Shown here piece after piece: positions 13,901 to 25,545 of a stretch of 64,000 nt of DNA (its first letter is position 1; each line of letters starts with the position of its first letter). Origin of the DNA: Maylandia zebra (taxonomy: Eukaryota > Chordata > Actinopteri > Cichliformes > Cichlidae); assembly GCF_041146795.1 (NCBI RefSeq), contig NC_135177.1:6364060-6428059 (forward strand), given 5' to 3'. The notes below the pieces were generated by a model that was not told the origin of the DNA, made no database searches, and saw only the letters and a list, made by a program, of their open reading frames with translations. Both the position numbers and the translations under genes were made by a program.

Positions 13901-14294
13901 GGACTTCAGGACGCCCCCGGGCTTCGACCGGACACGCAACGCCGAGATCGGCAACAAGGACATCAAGCTGAAGCACCTGGAGGAGGCGTTCACTTCAGAG
14001 CACTGGCTGGTCAGGATTTATAAGGTCAAGAAGCTGGAGAACAGAGACCGGGTGGAGCACAAGCTGCGCAGCACTGACACCAACAGGCAGAAGTACACCT
14101 CTAAAAAGGTCCCCACATCCATTCCAGCTCACCGCTGTTTTGGACATTTTAGCCAAACTTGCACACAAAATCATACATTTCTACTTGAACCTGTCATTTT
14201 CTTCTGTTTACAGACGGCCAAGAGGAAGCGGGGATATGTCAAGAACAAGCTGTCCCTGAAGAAGGGCAAGAAACTCACCAAGAGATCTTTATAG
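7961..14294 (+). CDS. stt3b: STT3B, catalytic subunit of oligosaccharyltransferase (3' seven exons, partial)
   Basis: STT3B transfers the dolichol-linked glycan to Asn-X-Ser/Thr sites in the ER lumen, mainly after translation. Coding exons: 7961-8172, 9451-9638, 10791-10962, 13427-13600, 13702-13815, 13899-14108, 14214-14294 (stop at 14292). They join in frame to 382 residues, which is the C-terminal half; earlier exons lie outside the window. Exon 1 carries the last membrane segments and an acidic loop (EDSSDEDD). Exon 2 has the hydrophobic segment [20 protein letters not shown]. Exon 3 carries the diagnostic [12 protein letters not shown] catalytic motif and [14 protein letters not shown]. 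The final exon ends in the basic tail [11 protein letters not shown]. The acidic loop and basic tail favour STT3B over STT3A. Two donors are weak (AAG|gtcagg at 8172, AAG|gtcccc at 14108). Confidence 0.97.
10319..10377 (+). repeat. Repeat tail (GCCTTGAGGCAACT family)
   Basis: A short tail reading aaagtgccttgaggcaactg, followed by AATAAAATTTAATTGAATT. It resembles the common teleost repeat whose longer copies sit downstream of both kinase genes (53085-53260 and 60059-60234). Confidence 0.4.
12066..13142 (+). mobile_element. Degenerate Tc1-like transposon in an stt3b intron
   Basis: The left end starts just after a TA (12064) with CAGTGGGGG. The plus strand then encodes a recognisable but decayed Tc1 transposase: [17 protein letters not shown] (helix-turn-helix), [26 protein letters not shown], and [10 protein letters not shown]. 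Later frames are shifted, and the C-terminal remnant (gccaacaaatggtttct) is near 13120. No matching right inverted repeat is visible. It lies inside the intron between exons 10791-10962 and 13427-13600 in the gene's own orientation. Confidence 0.8.
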
Positions 14295-16950
14295 AAGGTC
14301 CACCACCTACAGAGGCAGACTGTGGAAGGAGGGAGGAAAACGAATCTGACACACAGCTCAACAATATCAAGCAGTAAAAAAAAGAAGAAAAAAAAAAAGA
14401 AAGAAAAGGAGAAAAAAATCCACCAATCGAGATTGAATAAGGAACAGCAGAGGTTCTCTGCCCCGCCCCCGCCATCATCTTGAGCATCCTCACCTGGAAG
14501 CCCAGGCTGGGAAAGCATCGCCCAGGATCCCGCTGAACCCGAGCCGACCTTTGACTTGATGCTGGGGTCGAGGAGGAAGAGAGAGAGAGAGTGGGTTTGA
14601 GTTTGAGAGCCTCCTCCACGCTGGATTTAACCTGACGAACTGTGACCTTTGACTCACTTTTCTTTTTGTACTTGAACGTGCTGGGGAGTGAGGACGGACC
14701 GAGCAAGAGAGATTAGCCGTCCCTCATCAGGGGACTCTGCTTGGGGCTGCTCTATGCATCGCATCATTTACACACATACAGAAACTCTGTCAGCACTGAA
14801 ACCCAGACTGACCGTACAGTACGCTTTCATCTAACATCATCCTGCTGCGCCGACAGCACGCCTTCATTTTTAGGTTAATTCTCACTTGCTACAGTGCATT
14901 AAAATTTTTATCAGCATGCCAGATCAACACAGTTGTAAACAAAGATGGTGCAGAGGGTTAAATTACTTTTAAAAGCAAGCAAAGTCACAATTTGAGCACC
15001 ACAGGCTTACGGCCACATTTCAGGCTTTCAAGGCAACTCTCTAATATACTGTCACATGTCAAACATCGGCGTCCTCTGCTCTCACCGCTGTTCGCGTCAA
15101 TCACTTATTTCAAAATTCGAGGGAAGTTTCCCCCTCACCTACCAACTTTTTCTGCCATGTCTGCAGGTCGCTCCGTGTGTTTCATGAGGCACAAAGACAT
15201 GTTTTCCCCCCTTTCCCCACATTTGTGTAAGATTTTCTACTTCAGAGTACAAAATTAGCGCCGTGAGCAATTCAACGAATCACATAAGCAGAATTTAGTT
15301 AAAGGCACAGGTGGATGGCTTAAAGCTGCGAGTGTGGTGCCAAAGGTTAACTTTACTGACTCTTCTGTTGTTTCTTTTTACTTCTCTGTAGTATCACATC
15401 AAAACTTATTAATGTGATTCGGTCAGCTCTGAAGCGTGTTCCTGTTCCTCGTGTCACTGAATGTAAATATGGAGTTTTGCAGGCGGCTGACAGTCGTCAT
15501 CGTTCTGGCTGTCCATACACGGAAACAGGGTGGCACAGTAACTCTTCACTAACATGCAGCCTGGTAAATAATTGCGTTGTGCTGTTGTGTGTATCCTAAA
15601 GGCCCGCCATCACACACAGATGTCAGGTTTATGAGGTTCTCTGGATCTTGCTCCACAGTCGTCATCAGTTTCTACCAGAGGAGGTCGTCCTCATTATCAG
15701 AGTTTAATGTTTCTCCTTCAGCTGCTTCTCACTGATGTGAAATCAACATGTTACCCTGTGATTATGTTATTCAGGTTAGTGGATATTATCTCGTGTGCTC
15801 TGCTCAGTAAGATGCTGGCATCTGTGCTCACGAGTTAGCTCAGTGTTGGATCACATGCACAATTGTTCTCCCGCTGGCACATTTTTTGTGATGACTAATT
15901 TGCCCTGTGATAAATCTGACCCCGAATCTCTAGTCCTGTTCAGTCTCCAGAGGTACTGGAACCTACATTTCCCACGATGCACCTGCTCTGCTTTAAAGTG
16001 ATTTGTTTACAATCTGTGTGATCAGCTGGCTGTTTACATTATCTGAAATGGTAATGCTGAGCTGCAGCCCAGCAGGTGGACACGAACATATCTGTACCCT
16101 TCAGTTTTTAATCAGCTGACTGTAATTAGTAAATGAACGAATGTGGGAGGGATCAGCGCTGCAGAACGCAGAGCGGTCCGTCCCACCTTCAGGTCAGTAG
16201 AAATGTGCTTGCTTTGCTGCTGGTGCCAGTGTTGTTGTTAAGTAGCCATTTGAAAGTCTCCTCTGCTCTCAGTGAAAACAATGAAGAGAAATCAGCAGCA
16301 GCAGTAATGCACCCAGCTGTTCGTCTGCAGTACCTGCTGTCTGCATGTCAAAAGGTGTCCCCGAGGCCTCGTTCCCTTTGATCCCCCGTCACGTATCCCA
16401 CCGCACTCTGTAGATATCAGGCTGAGTCTCCCTCCGCAGGTACCGGGATCAAACGCGTTCGCTGCTCGTCCTCTCCTGAATTTAGAAAACCATCATCTGA
16501 GCTGGCAGGAGCGGCAGGAGGCTCTGCGGGTTACAGCCGCTCTACACTCTGAATGTTCCTTTTAAATTGGCGCACTTCTTTCTGTAAACCAAACTTTCCC
16601 TAGATTCAAATCTGCCATGTTCATTTTCTTACAAATATAACAAGTTGACTTTTTTTTTTATGAGGTTTTGTTAGAACACTGCTCCAAGAGTCCGTGTGGA
16701 GAGGGACAGCACAGGCCTTAAAGTTTAATAAAAAAAAAGGTGTTTCCAAAGCTGCATGTCAGCGGGTGTATTTATTACATGGACGATGGAGGCTGCTGCC
16801 TCACACGAGCGCAGCGTCCTATCATGTGATGCAATGATTTTATTTGATTTTTTTTCCAAGTCAAAGGTTCTTCCATCAATTGTAATGATCTGGATGCAGG
16901 TGTGAGAATGAAACATGCCTTTTTGAATAAAGAGGTTGAAATAACTCATC
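14295..16950 (+). other. stt3b: Probable stt3b 3' UTR
   Basis: No further coding sequence is visible downstream of the stop codon. Candidate polyadenylation signals are ATTAAA at 14898, AATAAA at 16727 and AATAAA at 16926, so short and long 3' UTRs are possible. The start of the region is purine-rich (AAAG/GAGA tracts, 14377-14410 and 14578-14592). Which signal is used cannot be told from sequence. Confidence 0.45.
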
Positions 16951-19265
16951 TTTACTTTTTTTCTTTAAATGAACAAAAATGTTAATCTTTAGAATTTTTT
17001 TGCAGGTATAAAATTCACAGGTTGTAAGCATCGATTTTATTAGCTGCATTTATGTCCAGTTTAGACTTGACTGTTTGTTTTTTAGATTCTCTTGGCTCTG
17101 CTGGAGACCAATGAAGGGACATGTCTTATGGAGCTCTCTCCAGAAACTCGAAACTTTAACCCACCAGTTAAAACCTCTTTGCAAGAAGCAGCCAATCGGG
17201 GGGGGGGAAGAACCAAATCTGCTTTAAGACACAATGGAAACTTTAAAAAATATTTTGAACTGTAATCGTGCAAAGCTGCTCTTAGACAGTCCTGGAGTGA
17301 AACTATGCATGTGCAGAGCTTGACAGGTGGCGTGAGAGGAAGAAGAATTAGGCAATCGGCATCTGAAGAATAGTGAAGGTGTAGATCTGTTCATTCATGA
17401 CATGAACACAGGTGGCACTGATGAGGCAACGCATGACAGTAAAAACAACCAACAAAGATTCCTTAATATTTTTATATCAAAGGTTCACAGGAGTTGTAGC
17501 ACTGTCAAAAAATACACAATGAAAACTGATGCACACACCAAAAAAAAAAGGATACATCACAACTGCATTGACACAAATGCATCGTTTCTACATGAACTGT
17601 TCAGCTCCGCAGTCGAAGCTAGAAAATATTCATACATTCAGTGCATGACTGACTGTATTTAAGATTCTACAATGAGCCCCTGCGTACGGCTGCCAGACAC
17701 GCACACACCTCAGCACACACAACACAAGATCCAGGCTGATTCAGAGTGTGACACAGTGATCCGCAGCACTTTGGAACCTGAAGAAAGAACTCACAATGCT
17801 GTCATATGGGGACAATTTAATTTGTAATCACACAAAGTTAATTTCCATTTATCAGCTGCTGATGTTCGTTTGTGTCTGATGAAGGGACGCATTACATGTA
17901 ATACTTTAAAAACAAAAAGACCCCCACTGCTTCCAGTACACTAAACTGAAGCTGGACAAATTTAGCTCCCTGCAGCTCTCAGTGTTTTAAATGCGAGAGC
18001 AGACCCGCTTCCGATGATCTTAAATTTTTCTTTGGGATTTGCTTTGTGGAGAGCACTGCCGAGCGGCTCCTGCAGCTGAATTAATTGGTTTTTCTAAATT
18101 AAAATTCACAAGCAGCTCCCGCTGTGACTTTGATTAGAAGTATAACAAAAAATAATTAAGGAAAGCTGCATCAAATAAATTTCAGGAAAACCGAATCTGC
18201 TGGAATTCATTAGCACTGATTCTTTGATACAGAAAAGCTCTCTGCGTGCTGCTGCTTCAATTATTTACACTGGGCTTGAAGGGTGGGGTGCGGGGCACAC
18301 TGTACAACTGATTTTCCACTAATTAGTCCTGGTCCTATGACCACAGCTATACAATAGTGATTGGATCTATAGCACAGCACACAGTTCAGGTTATTTATGG
18401 ACGCAAACGCGGGAGAAATTTACACCTGAAAACATGTAGATGAGCTGGTTTCAGAATCCGTGCAGTTCAGAGACACTGCTTCAACTACCTGCCTGTGGTG
18501 TGTGAAAGAGCTACACTGAGGTAAAGCCATACGGTGATGTGTCTTCACTCATCAACTCCAGAATCAAGCAGAAGCTGGTTTACATCTCTCTGCTTGTGTT
18601 TGAGACATTTATAAACTTTGAGGTGTGAAAATATGAATTCTTGTCCCACAGCCATGACTTTAGTCCCCTGAGAACTAAACCACCTTAACAGTTCATATTT
18701 GTCCTCACAGAACACACACGAGAACATGCAAACTAAAATGTTAAAACAAAGTCACGGGGCTGGAAAAGAGCAAACCCCAAGTTCTACAAAGTGACACGAG
18801 TCAACACAGTCTGGTAGCTGTAACCAGGGAAACGTCCTGCTAACATGTCAGAGTGGGCTTTCACACAGCAGCTGAACCAACTCCCCTCTTATCAGTAACA
18901 CAGTACTGTATAAATGTCCTTGTGTAGTTTGTGACCCTGACATGGATGCAGGATAAAGTTACACTAACAGAAGTATAACCTCATCGTCTTTGATGCATGT
19001 TCATTTTCCCCCTCAGCTTCACTGTTTCTGCTCAGACTGTTAAATGAATCGGAATCATCCCTGTAGTCAGACGGAGACGACTCGGAATAAATTCAGTTTG
19101 TGCCAGCTGATTTTTATGCTTTACTAAAAATGTATGAATCTATATGTCATGAATGACATGCAAAAACAGTAGCACTGTCCTTTAAAAAGAATGGACAGGT
19201 TGAACCATGTCTTATACTCAGTACAATGTTCCTGTTTCCTGACAGCCTACTCTCACCACTTCCAT
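16951..19265. other. Intergenic region between convergent stt3b and KIAA1143
   Basis: A/T-rich sequence with no long reading frame and no repeat that I recognise. Part of it may be the 3' UTR of the KIAA1143 homologue, which points leftward; I could not pick a convincing minus-strand AATAAA. Confidence 0.4.
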
Positions 19266-20438
19266 TCAGTCCTCCTCCTCCTCATCCCCTCCAAATGACA
19301 GGAGGCTGTTATTTTTAACTTTCTTTCCAGATGCCTCCTTTTTCTCCTCCTCCTCTTCCTCCTTTTCCTTGTCCCCTCCACTGCTCTTCTTCTTTTTGCT
19401 GGAGCTAGCACCGATGCCCTGGAATTTATCTGAGGAAGAGCGCTTGGCTGGTTTCTTGAAAAGGATTTTACCGTCAGGAGGCTGACCATCTGCGGAGCAG
19501 ACGGAGGTATGTATGTGCAGGGTTGCAAACACAGGGTTTTATGTTAACATGCTGCATACAGTGCATGCATATGTAAATATTTTCTTACTCCTGGTGTAAT
19601 TAAATCATTGAACTGGACTCTCACCTTTCTCTGAGCTGCCTCCAGCCTGTATTTCATCCTTCATCTTCTTCACCTCCTCTGCAGTCAGGTCTCCACTTTT
19701 AAGGACCACGACCTGGGGCAACTCGTCCTCTCGATCGCTGCCGCTGTCGTCATCCAGTGTTGGCATCACCTGACGCTAGGATAGCAAACAGACCGTTAGC
19801 CTGTGTGAGAAGTGTTTTGAAATCCTGCATTCACTGTGAATGACGATACCGAGGTTTCTTATTTCAGTGATAATCATTTCATCAGCAGCCCGACACTCAA
19901 ACTAAAATCAGGAACCTGTACTTCAGAGACATGATTCAAGTCGTGGTGGGGTTTTTTTTTTAATACAACTTCATAAAACAAAAAACAAACCCATTCATGA
20001 AAAGCCATGGCTTTCTGTTGTAGAGTACATAAATTCAGTTGTAGAACGCCTGCGCAGTCACAGCTGAACGCTGCAGCGCAGTTCGAGACTGCTCTGATGG
20101 TCCGGAGGAACAGCTGTAGCTCGTGCGGCCTCACTGCTCAATTCAGTGAATGGGACCCTCCGTTGAATTATGATTCAGAGCATTTATTCTTCCTTATATG
20201 AACACCATGCGCCTGCGCTCAGAAACAAACGTCGCAAAGTGTAGCTGTCACACAACTGAAAGAGATAATGGTTTGGTAGGCCCGGTGCAGCTAACTGGCA
20301 CGGCTAACCCAACCGCGTAGTTACCTTAGTGTCGACATTCGGTCCCTCTTTGTACCCCACATCGTTCTTAAACTTCTTGAGAAACGACGGCTCCGCCGGC
20401 TTCACCCATGCTACTCCGCGGCCCTTATTTTTATTCAT
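19266..20438 (-). CDS. KIAA1143 homologue, small charged nuclear-type protein
   Basis: Three exons on the minus strand: 20438-20325, 19775-19625 and 19489-19266. They join to 489 nt, 162 residues plus stop. The start at 20438 gives [20 protein letters not shown], the same N-terminal pattern (VxxAEPxFLxxFKxxVGYxEGPxVxTK) as human KIAA1143. The middle exon supplies the acidic stretch and [20 protein letters not shown]. The last exon supplies [17 protein letters not shown], then Lys/Glu-rich low complexity, and ends [15 protein letters not shown]. No enzymatic domain is visible and the function is not established. An ATG 57 nt further upstream in frame lacks conservation and was not chosen. The gene is divergent from the MULE-derived gene, 372 bp away. 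Confidence 0.93.
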
Positions 20439-20810
20439 GGCAAAGAAGCAAAACAAGACAAGCAGCCAACGAATGCAGACTGCAGATCCGAGCAACTTCC
20501 GGCTAGCACGGACTCGTCAAAACAGAGAAACCGTCACTAAAACGCGCCGCGTCACGTGACTTCAGGAGCTACTGTCATTGATGGATTTGGGAACGTTGAT
20601 GCCATAGCGCTGCTTGGTGCTACATTGGATCTGCACAAGGGACGATAAGCTAAATGATGATTCAAAGCGAAACATCGCAGAAAAACTAAGCCGATGAATG
20701 TCCTCCACATAAAGCAGCAACTCGCCCTATTTAACTTGAAGAAGGAAACTCTCCGCTGTGACTGCTCGTAGCGCCGTTAGCCGTATGAGCATGAAAAGTT
20801 AAGCATTAGC
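20439..20810. promoter_or_regulatory. Putative bidirectional promoter of KIAA1143 and the MULE-derived gene
   Basis: The 372 bp between two divergent start codons must hold both 5' UTRs and promoters. It is relatively CpG-containing near 20540-20552 (aacgcgccgcg). It contains the perfect 10-bp palindrome GTCACGTGAC at 20551-20560, an extended E-box of the type bound by USF and MiT/TFE factors. No TATA box is visible on either strand at a suitable distance. Confidence 0.6.
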
Positions 20811-23800
20811 ATGAGACAGTTTGAGAACTCTGCCGATCTGGACTCTTTTATTAAAGAACTGGAGGAAGAGTCTCAGACTAAGTTTATCACCTTTTCCGTG
20901 GGCCGCCATTATAATGACAAAGGTAACGAAATGGAGAGTGACTGCTAGCTGGACAGCAGAGCCGTAAACACTGCTCCCTGCTATGGTCCAGTAGTGAGTG
21001 TGTCGGTTAACGCCGGGGTCTTATCAGGTCGTGTGCTTGTATTTGTCACACAGATTGGCATCCTTTGCCCGGAAACCGCGTCTACTGGCAGTGGGCTGGG
21101 GGCTCTGGGATGCCAGCCATTGAATTCACCGGAGTCCCATTTATGTTTGTGGGCTCTAAAAGGCTCGTCTGCCATCAGGGCAAGGACCTCGCCGTAGCTC
21201 AGAAGCAGAGATATGCCGAGGAAAGGGCAAAAAAGACGGTGATTTCACTGCGCGTTCAACACACACACAGAGGCTGGCTGGTGATGCGAGGAGCCGAGGG
21301 ATTGGTTGTTTCGCTGCTAGGCAACCGATGACGCTGCAGCCTTGGAGAAAAAAGCGCGCAGAGTAGACGAGTTGGGAGTAGTGCTGTGGGATACTGAAAT
21401 TTGTGTATCAATGCAATACTAAGTAAATACAGGACCAATAGTGACAACACTTTAAACCTAGAAAAGGCAGCTTATGTAGTGGAGAGCATTGCGTCATGAT
21501 TTATCAGACGAATCATCATTAATGTCCAATTTCTGAACACGATTTAATGGCCTATAAGTCAGTGTGGTTTTTACTTTTCCACAACAAAACACACCTTTTA
21601 GTTTTTCATTTATTTTGAAATTGGGGCTTTCTGGAGACCTTGGATGTGCCTGTCTCTAAAGCACTTTGGATCAACTACTGTCATTTTAAGGCTTGGATGG
21701 CATGGATATTATCAATATTAGGATCAATCTGCTCACTTCTAATGGACAGCAGTGAACCACAGCTACTAAGAAAGGCGCACGACTCCACCTGTTTCTCAGT
21801 GTTTGATTTGAGTATGCTTAGATGTTCTGCTCAAGTTAGCTAATCTTGACATGAATTATTGAATGCATTATTTAACTGATTTCTTTCCCATAATCCACAG
21901 ATGATTGACCACACTTTAGTTAGGAACAAATCAAACTCGCAGTCTAGTAAAAAGGTGGGATGCCCAGCAGCCATATCAATCAGCAAGATCGCAACATTCC
22001 CTAAATTCAAGGTAAGTGGAAATGTTGGCTCTCCTACAGGAATGTGACCTTTAAGCAAAGACAGCTGAATTTAAAGGAGAAAGGCATGGAGTACGAGTTT
22101 AGGACTCAGACTAAATCATTTTGTTTCGGCACATGTTTCTCTCCATGATCACCACTCTGATTTCTATCTGCATGCATGTTAGTTGGAAGAAGACAGGGAG
22201 AGGAGTAAGAAGGCAGTCTCCAAGATGCTGAAAGAGGCTTTGGAGAGAGATCCAGTTGTGTGGGGAACATGCTATGTTGTTACACAGCCAAGTGCGCATG
22301 CTGGGCACGCAATGGGAGAAATGGTAACGAACAACAGTCTCCTCACAAAGGACAAAAATCTGTGTTTCCATGTGAAACTACAAGTGTGCTATATTTAAAG
22401 GAGCCCGTGGACGCAAGAGTGGAGCAGCAGGTGGTGGAGCTCAGAAAGCAGGGCGTGAGGAAGGTCAGCGAGCTGAAGCGTCATCTTGCTCAGTTTGTAA
22501 CAGCCGAGCTTTTTAAGGGAGCTAGCCCACCCCCTGCGTCCAGGCGCCGGTACTACCCCTCAGAGAAGGACCTCCGAAATATAATGGCTAAGGTGAAGGA
22601 CCAGGCTCGGCACAGAATCGATCAGGTGAACCTGGAGGTGAGCGGCGCCTTTATCATTCCTGTTTGGGTAAAACACCAGCATGTGACTAGTCCGTATAAA
22701 AAAGAAAAAAAGATTGTATTTGTTGCAGGGCTTGTTTGAAGAATGGTGTGCTGCTACACCTGAGGACAAGTTCCATCTGCGCCTCCGTACAGAGGACGCC
22801 TCCTTCCTCTTCTGCCATCAAACGTTGTGGCAGATGAGGCTGCTGCGCCTGTATGGGGCAGATGTCTGCGTGTTCGATGCCGCCTACAGAACAATCCGCT
22901 ACCCTCTGCCCCTGTGCTTCTTGTGCGTCCGCACTAACATGTGCTACTCCGTTGTGGGAGTGATGGTACTCCAAGAAGAAACAACAGAAGCCATCAAAGA
23001 GGGTCTGGAAGTGTTCAAGTGTTGGAACGCAGACTGGAGGCCAGCAAGCTTTATGGTCGATTGCAACGCTGCCGAAATCCAAGCTGTTGAGTCTGTGTTT
23101 GAAGGTACGGTGAGCTAAAATGAAAACAAAGTGATCACTGTGGATCTTTACTCTTTTTATACATGTTGGTGTTATGATTATATATCAGTGTGCTCTCTAT
23201 TCAGTCTCTTTCTACCTCTGTGCAGGCACCAAAGCGCTGCTCAGTGACTTTCACAGGGAGAAGGCATGGGACGAATGGATACAGAAGGAGCATCGAGTGG
23301 CTGACAAAGGAGATGCTCTTACAAAGCTGAAAGCGATAGCCAGCTCACTCACTACAGAGCAGTACGAGGAGGCAGTGAAGGCCCTGATGGCCAGCCACAC
23401 CTGGGAACAAAATCCTGCGTTTCAGAGCTGGTTTTCAGACACGTGGTTGTCCAAAGCAAAGGTAAGCATCTGAGAAAAAAGCAGCTCCTGCACAGAGACA
23501 TTTGAAAGCTGAAATTCTATCGCCACAACAAACCCTCGCTATATCTTGCTTTGTTTAAGAGATGGGTGTCTGCCTTCAAAGAAGAGACACTGAATATAGC
23601 TATCATCACAAACCATGAGACTGAACACCAGAATAAATTGTTCAAGCACAAATACCTGGAGGACTACAGGGACCGGACTTTATCTGAAATGCTGGACATC
23701 GTGACACATGTGTACATCCCTGAACTGCGGAGGACGTAAGTTTTCCATTTGCACAAGCTTGTCTTCAGTGTGCATGTCATGTCAGCAAAAATAATGTTTC

Positions 23801-24627
23801 TCTTTCAGGTACATTGAAGCTAATGTGAGGTCATACGGACAGTGTGACTCCAGTGTCCCTCCTTTCCTGTGGGACAGACCCGCAGACGTCATTCAACACA
23901 TCACGAGCTGCATGGACAGCTCTCTCTCTGAGGGACATGTGGTCAAGCTGGGCGACGGTGTGTTCAGAGTGAAGAGCGAGACACAGGAGGACCAGTCTTA
24001 TGAACTGGCATTTGGGTCAGACGACAGCTTGCCCTCCTGTCAGTGCGATGACTGGAGGCGGTACAAGTTGCCATGCAAACATTTCTGTGCAGTCTTCCAG
24101 AAGGTCCCTGGCTGGACGTGGCAGCAGTTATCCCTGAAATACAGGGAACACCCGCTTCTTAACCTGGATGCCACGTGTTGCTCCATGACCCCAGACTCAG
24201 TGGACGAGTGGGGCACGGAGGTAGTCAGTGAGCCAGTAACCTGCAAGGGTAAGGTTTATCTGCAACATGAGAGAAGAACTTCATAAAAGTTACTGTCTTA
24301 CCCGCACAATCATTAACCTGTTACCTCAAATTTTAGGGAGTGCAAATTTGTCTTAGTGTAACTTTCTTTGCAGACACACAAGTGACCTCTGACTGTGACA
24401 GTCCACCACGCAAGCGAGTGAGCAAGTCATATCTGAGGAAGAAATGTGTCAACCTCACCAAACAACTCATGGACAGAATATGTACCACTGAAAGCCAAGA
24501 CACACTTCAGGAACTTTCTGAGACGTTAGGCAGGCTGGTGAAGGGGCTCACACCTGCGTTTGGCAGTGAGGATGGTATGCTTCATCTGGAAGCAAAGCGG
24601 GTCCGAGTTTCCAGCTGCACAGACTGA
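20811..24627 (+). CDS. MULE transposase-derived SWIM zinc-finger protein with CARF-like N-terminus
   Basis: Ten exons join without any break into 755 residues: 20811-20922, 21054-21238, 21901-22011, 22183-22323, 22401-22637, 22729-23104, 23226-23461, 23560-23735, 23809-24248 and 24374-24627. Residues about 38-136 (DWHPLPGNRVYWQW ... KKVGCPAAISIAKIATFPKF) resemble the ALS2CR8/CARF-type N-terminal region. Residues about 300-500 form a Mutator-like DDE core, with D312 (DVCVFDAAYRT), D373 (FMVDCNAAEIQAVESVFEG) and E488 (ITNHETEHQNKLFKHKYL). A SWIM finger follows: C602-x-C604-x9-C614-x-H616. The tail is basic (PPRKRVSKSYLRKK). All exon phases match, splice sites are GT-AG, and AATAAA lies at 24805. 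No terminal inverted repeats were found, so this looks like a host gene rather than a mobile copy. The biological role is unknown; DNA binding is likely from the domains. Confidence 0.85.
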
Positions 24628-25219
24628 GGGTGGAACCCACAAAGTGGCTGGCCTCGAAATCATCAGAACCCTCCCGGAGCCGCGCGATTTTTTTCGAACG
24701 CTAACTACGTCATCAGATTCCCGGAAAGGAAACAACCAATTACAACAAAGCAGCTACAGTCAAGAGGGCGAAGGCATGATATGGAAAAAGCACTTAAGCT
24801 TCACAATAAAACCAAAGTAGTTTTAATCAAAAATTGTGTCTCCATGAATAATGACATTATCCATGAAGAGTAGTTTCTTTACCTATTTAAAATAAATCCT
24901 AGCGGAGTCCGATGACATCACCACTGAAGCTGTTTGGTCACCACTGAGCAAAGTAACAACTGACAAGCATTTATATGAGGAGCCATTATGATGTTAATGC
25001 GTAATCTATACCTGCAAGAAATGTAAGATTTTCGGATGACAGCGACAGAGTGTACTTTACTGTATAAATAAATTAGTGAAAAACCAGGCCTTTGTATTGT
25101 GTGTCCTGTTGTGTAGTGACGAATGGAGGAAGCTGCCATACAAGCTTTTATTGTGAAAATTTTCGTCTGCCTGTTCGCATCCTTTAACTCAGGCTTGACT
25201 GCGGTCTGAAAGGATTAAC
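24628..25219 (+). other. 3' UTR of the MULE-derived gene and tmem42 upstream region
   Basis: A polyadenylation signal AATAAA at 24805 follows the stop codon by about 180 nt. The rest up to the tmem42 start codon should hold the tmem42 promoter and 5' UTR; no TATA box is obvious and no coding sequence is seen. Confidence 0.55.
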
Positions 25220-25479
25220 ATGGAGCCCTCTAACAACCAGCCGAGTTCGGGAATGTTTTCAGCGTCCTTTTATGCGTTATTAGCGGGCTTTTTGGCAGCT
25301 ACTGCCTCTCTGTCAGCTAAGCTGTCGCTCGGTGCGAGCTACCTGAGAGAGATGTGTGAGACGCGGCTGAGCGACTGGAATCAAACACCTGGTGGAAGCG
25401 CAGCCTGTGACTGGGTGACACTGACTCTCTGACATCTTTGTTTTTGTATTTCTACAAATACCTAATTTCCTTGGCATGG

Positions 25480-25545
<66 letters not shown>

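Noticed and set aside
19253-19528. Alternative 91-codon Arg/Lys-rich frame over the KIAA1143 last exon
   Set aside because: It is a frame-shifted reading of the low-complexity Lys/Glu codons; the frame joined to exons 1 and 2 gives the conserved protein.
20304-20495. Upstream ATG at 20495 as the KIAA1143 start
   Set aside because: It adds 19 hydrophobic residues not seen in the family; the ATG at 20438 gives the conserved N-terminus.
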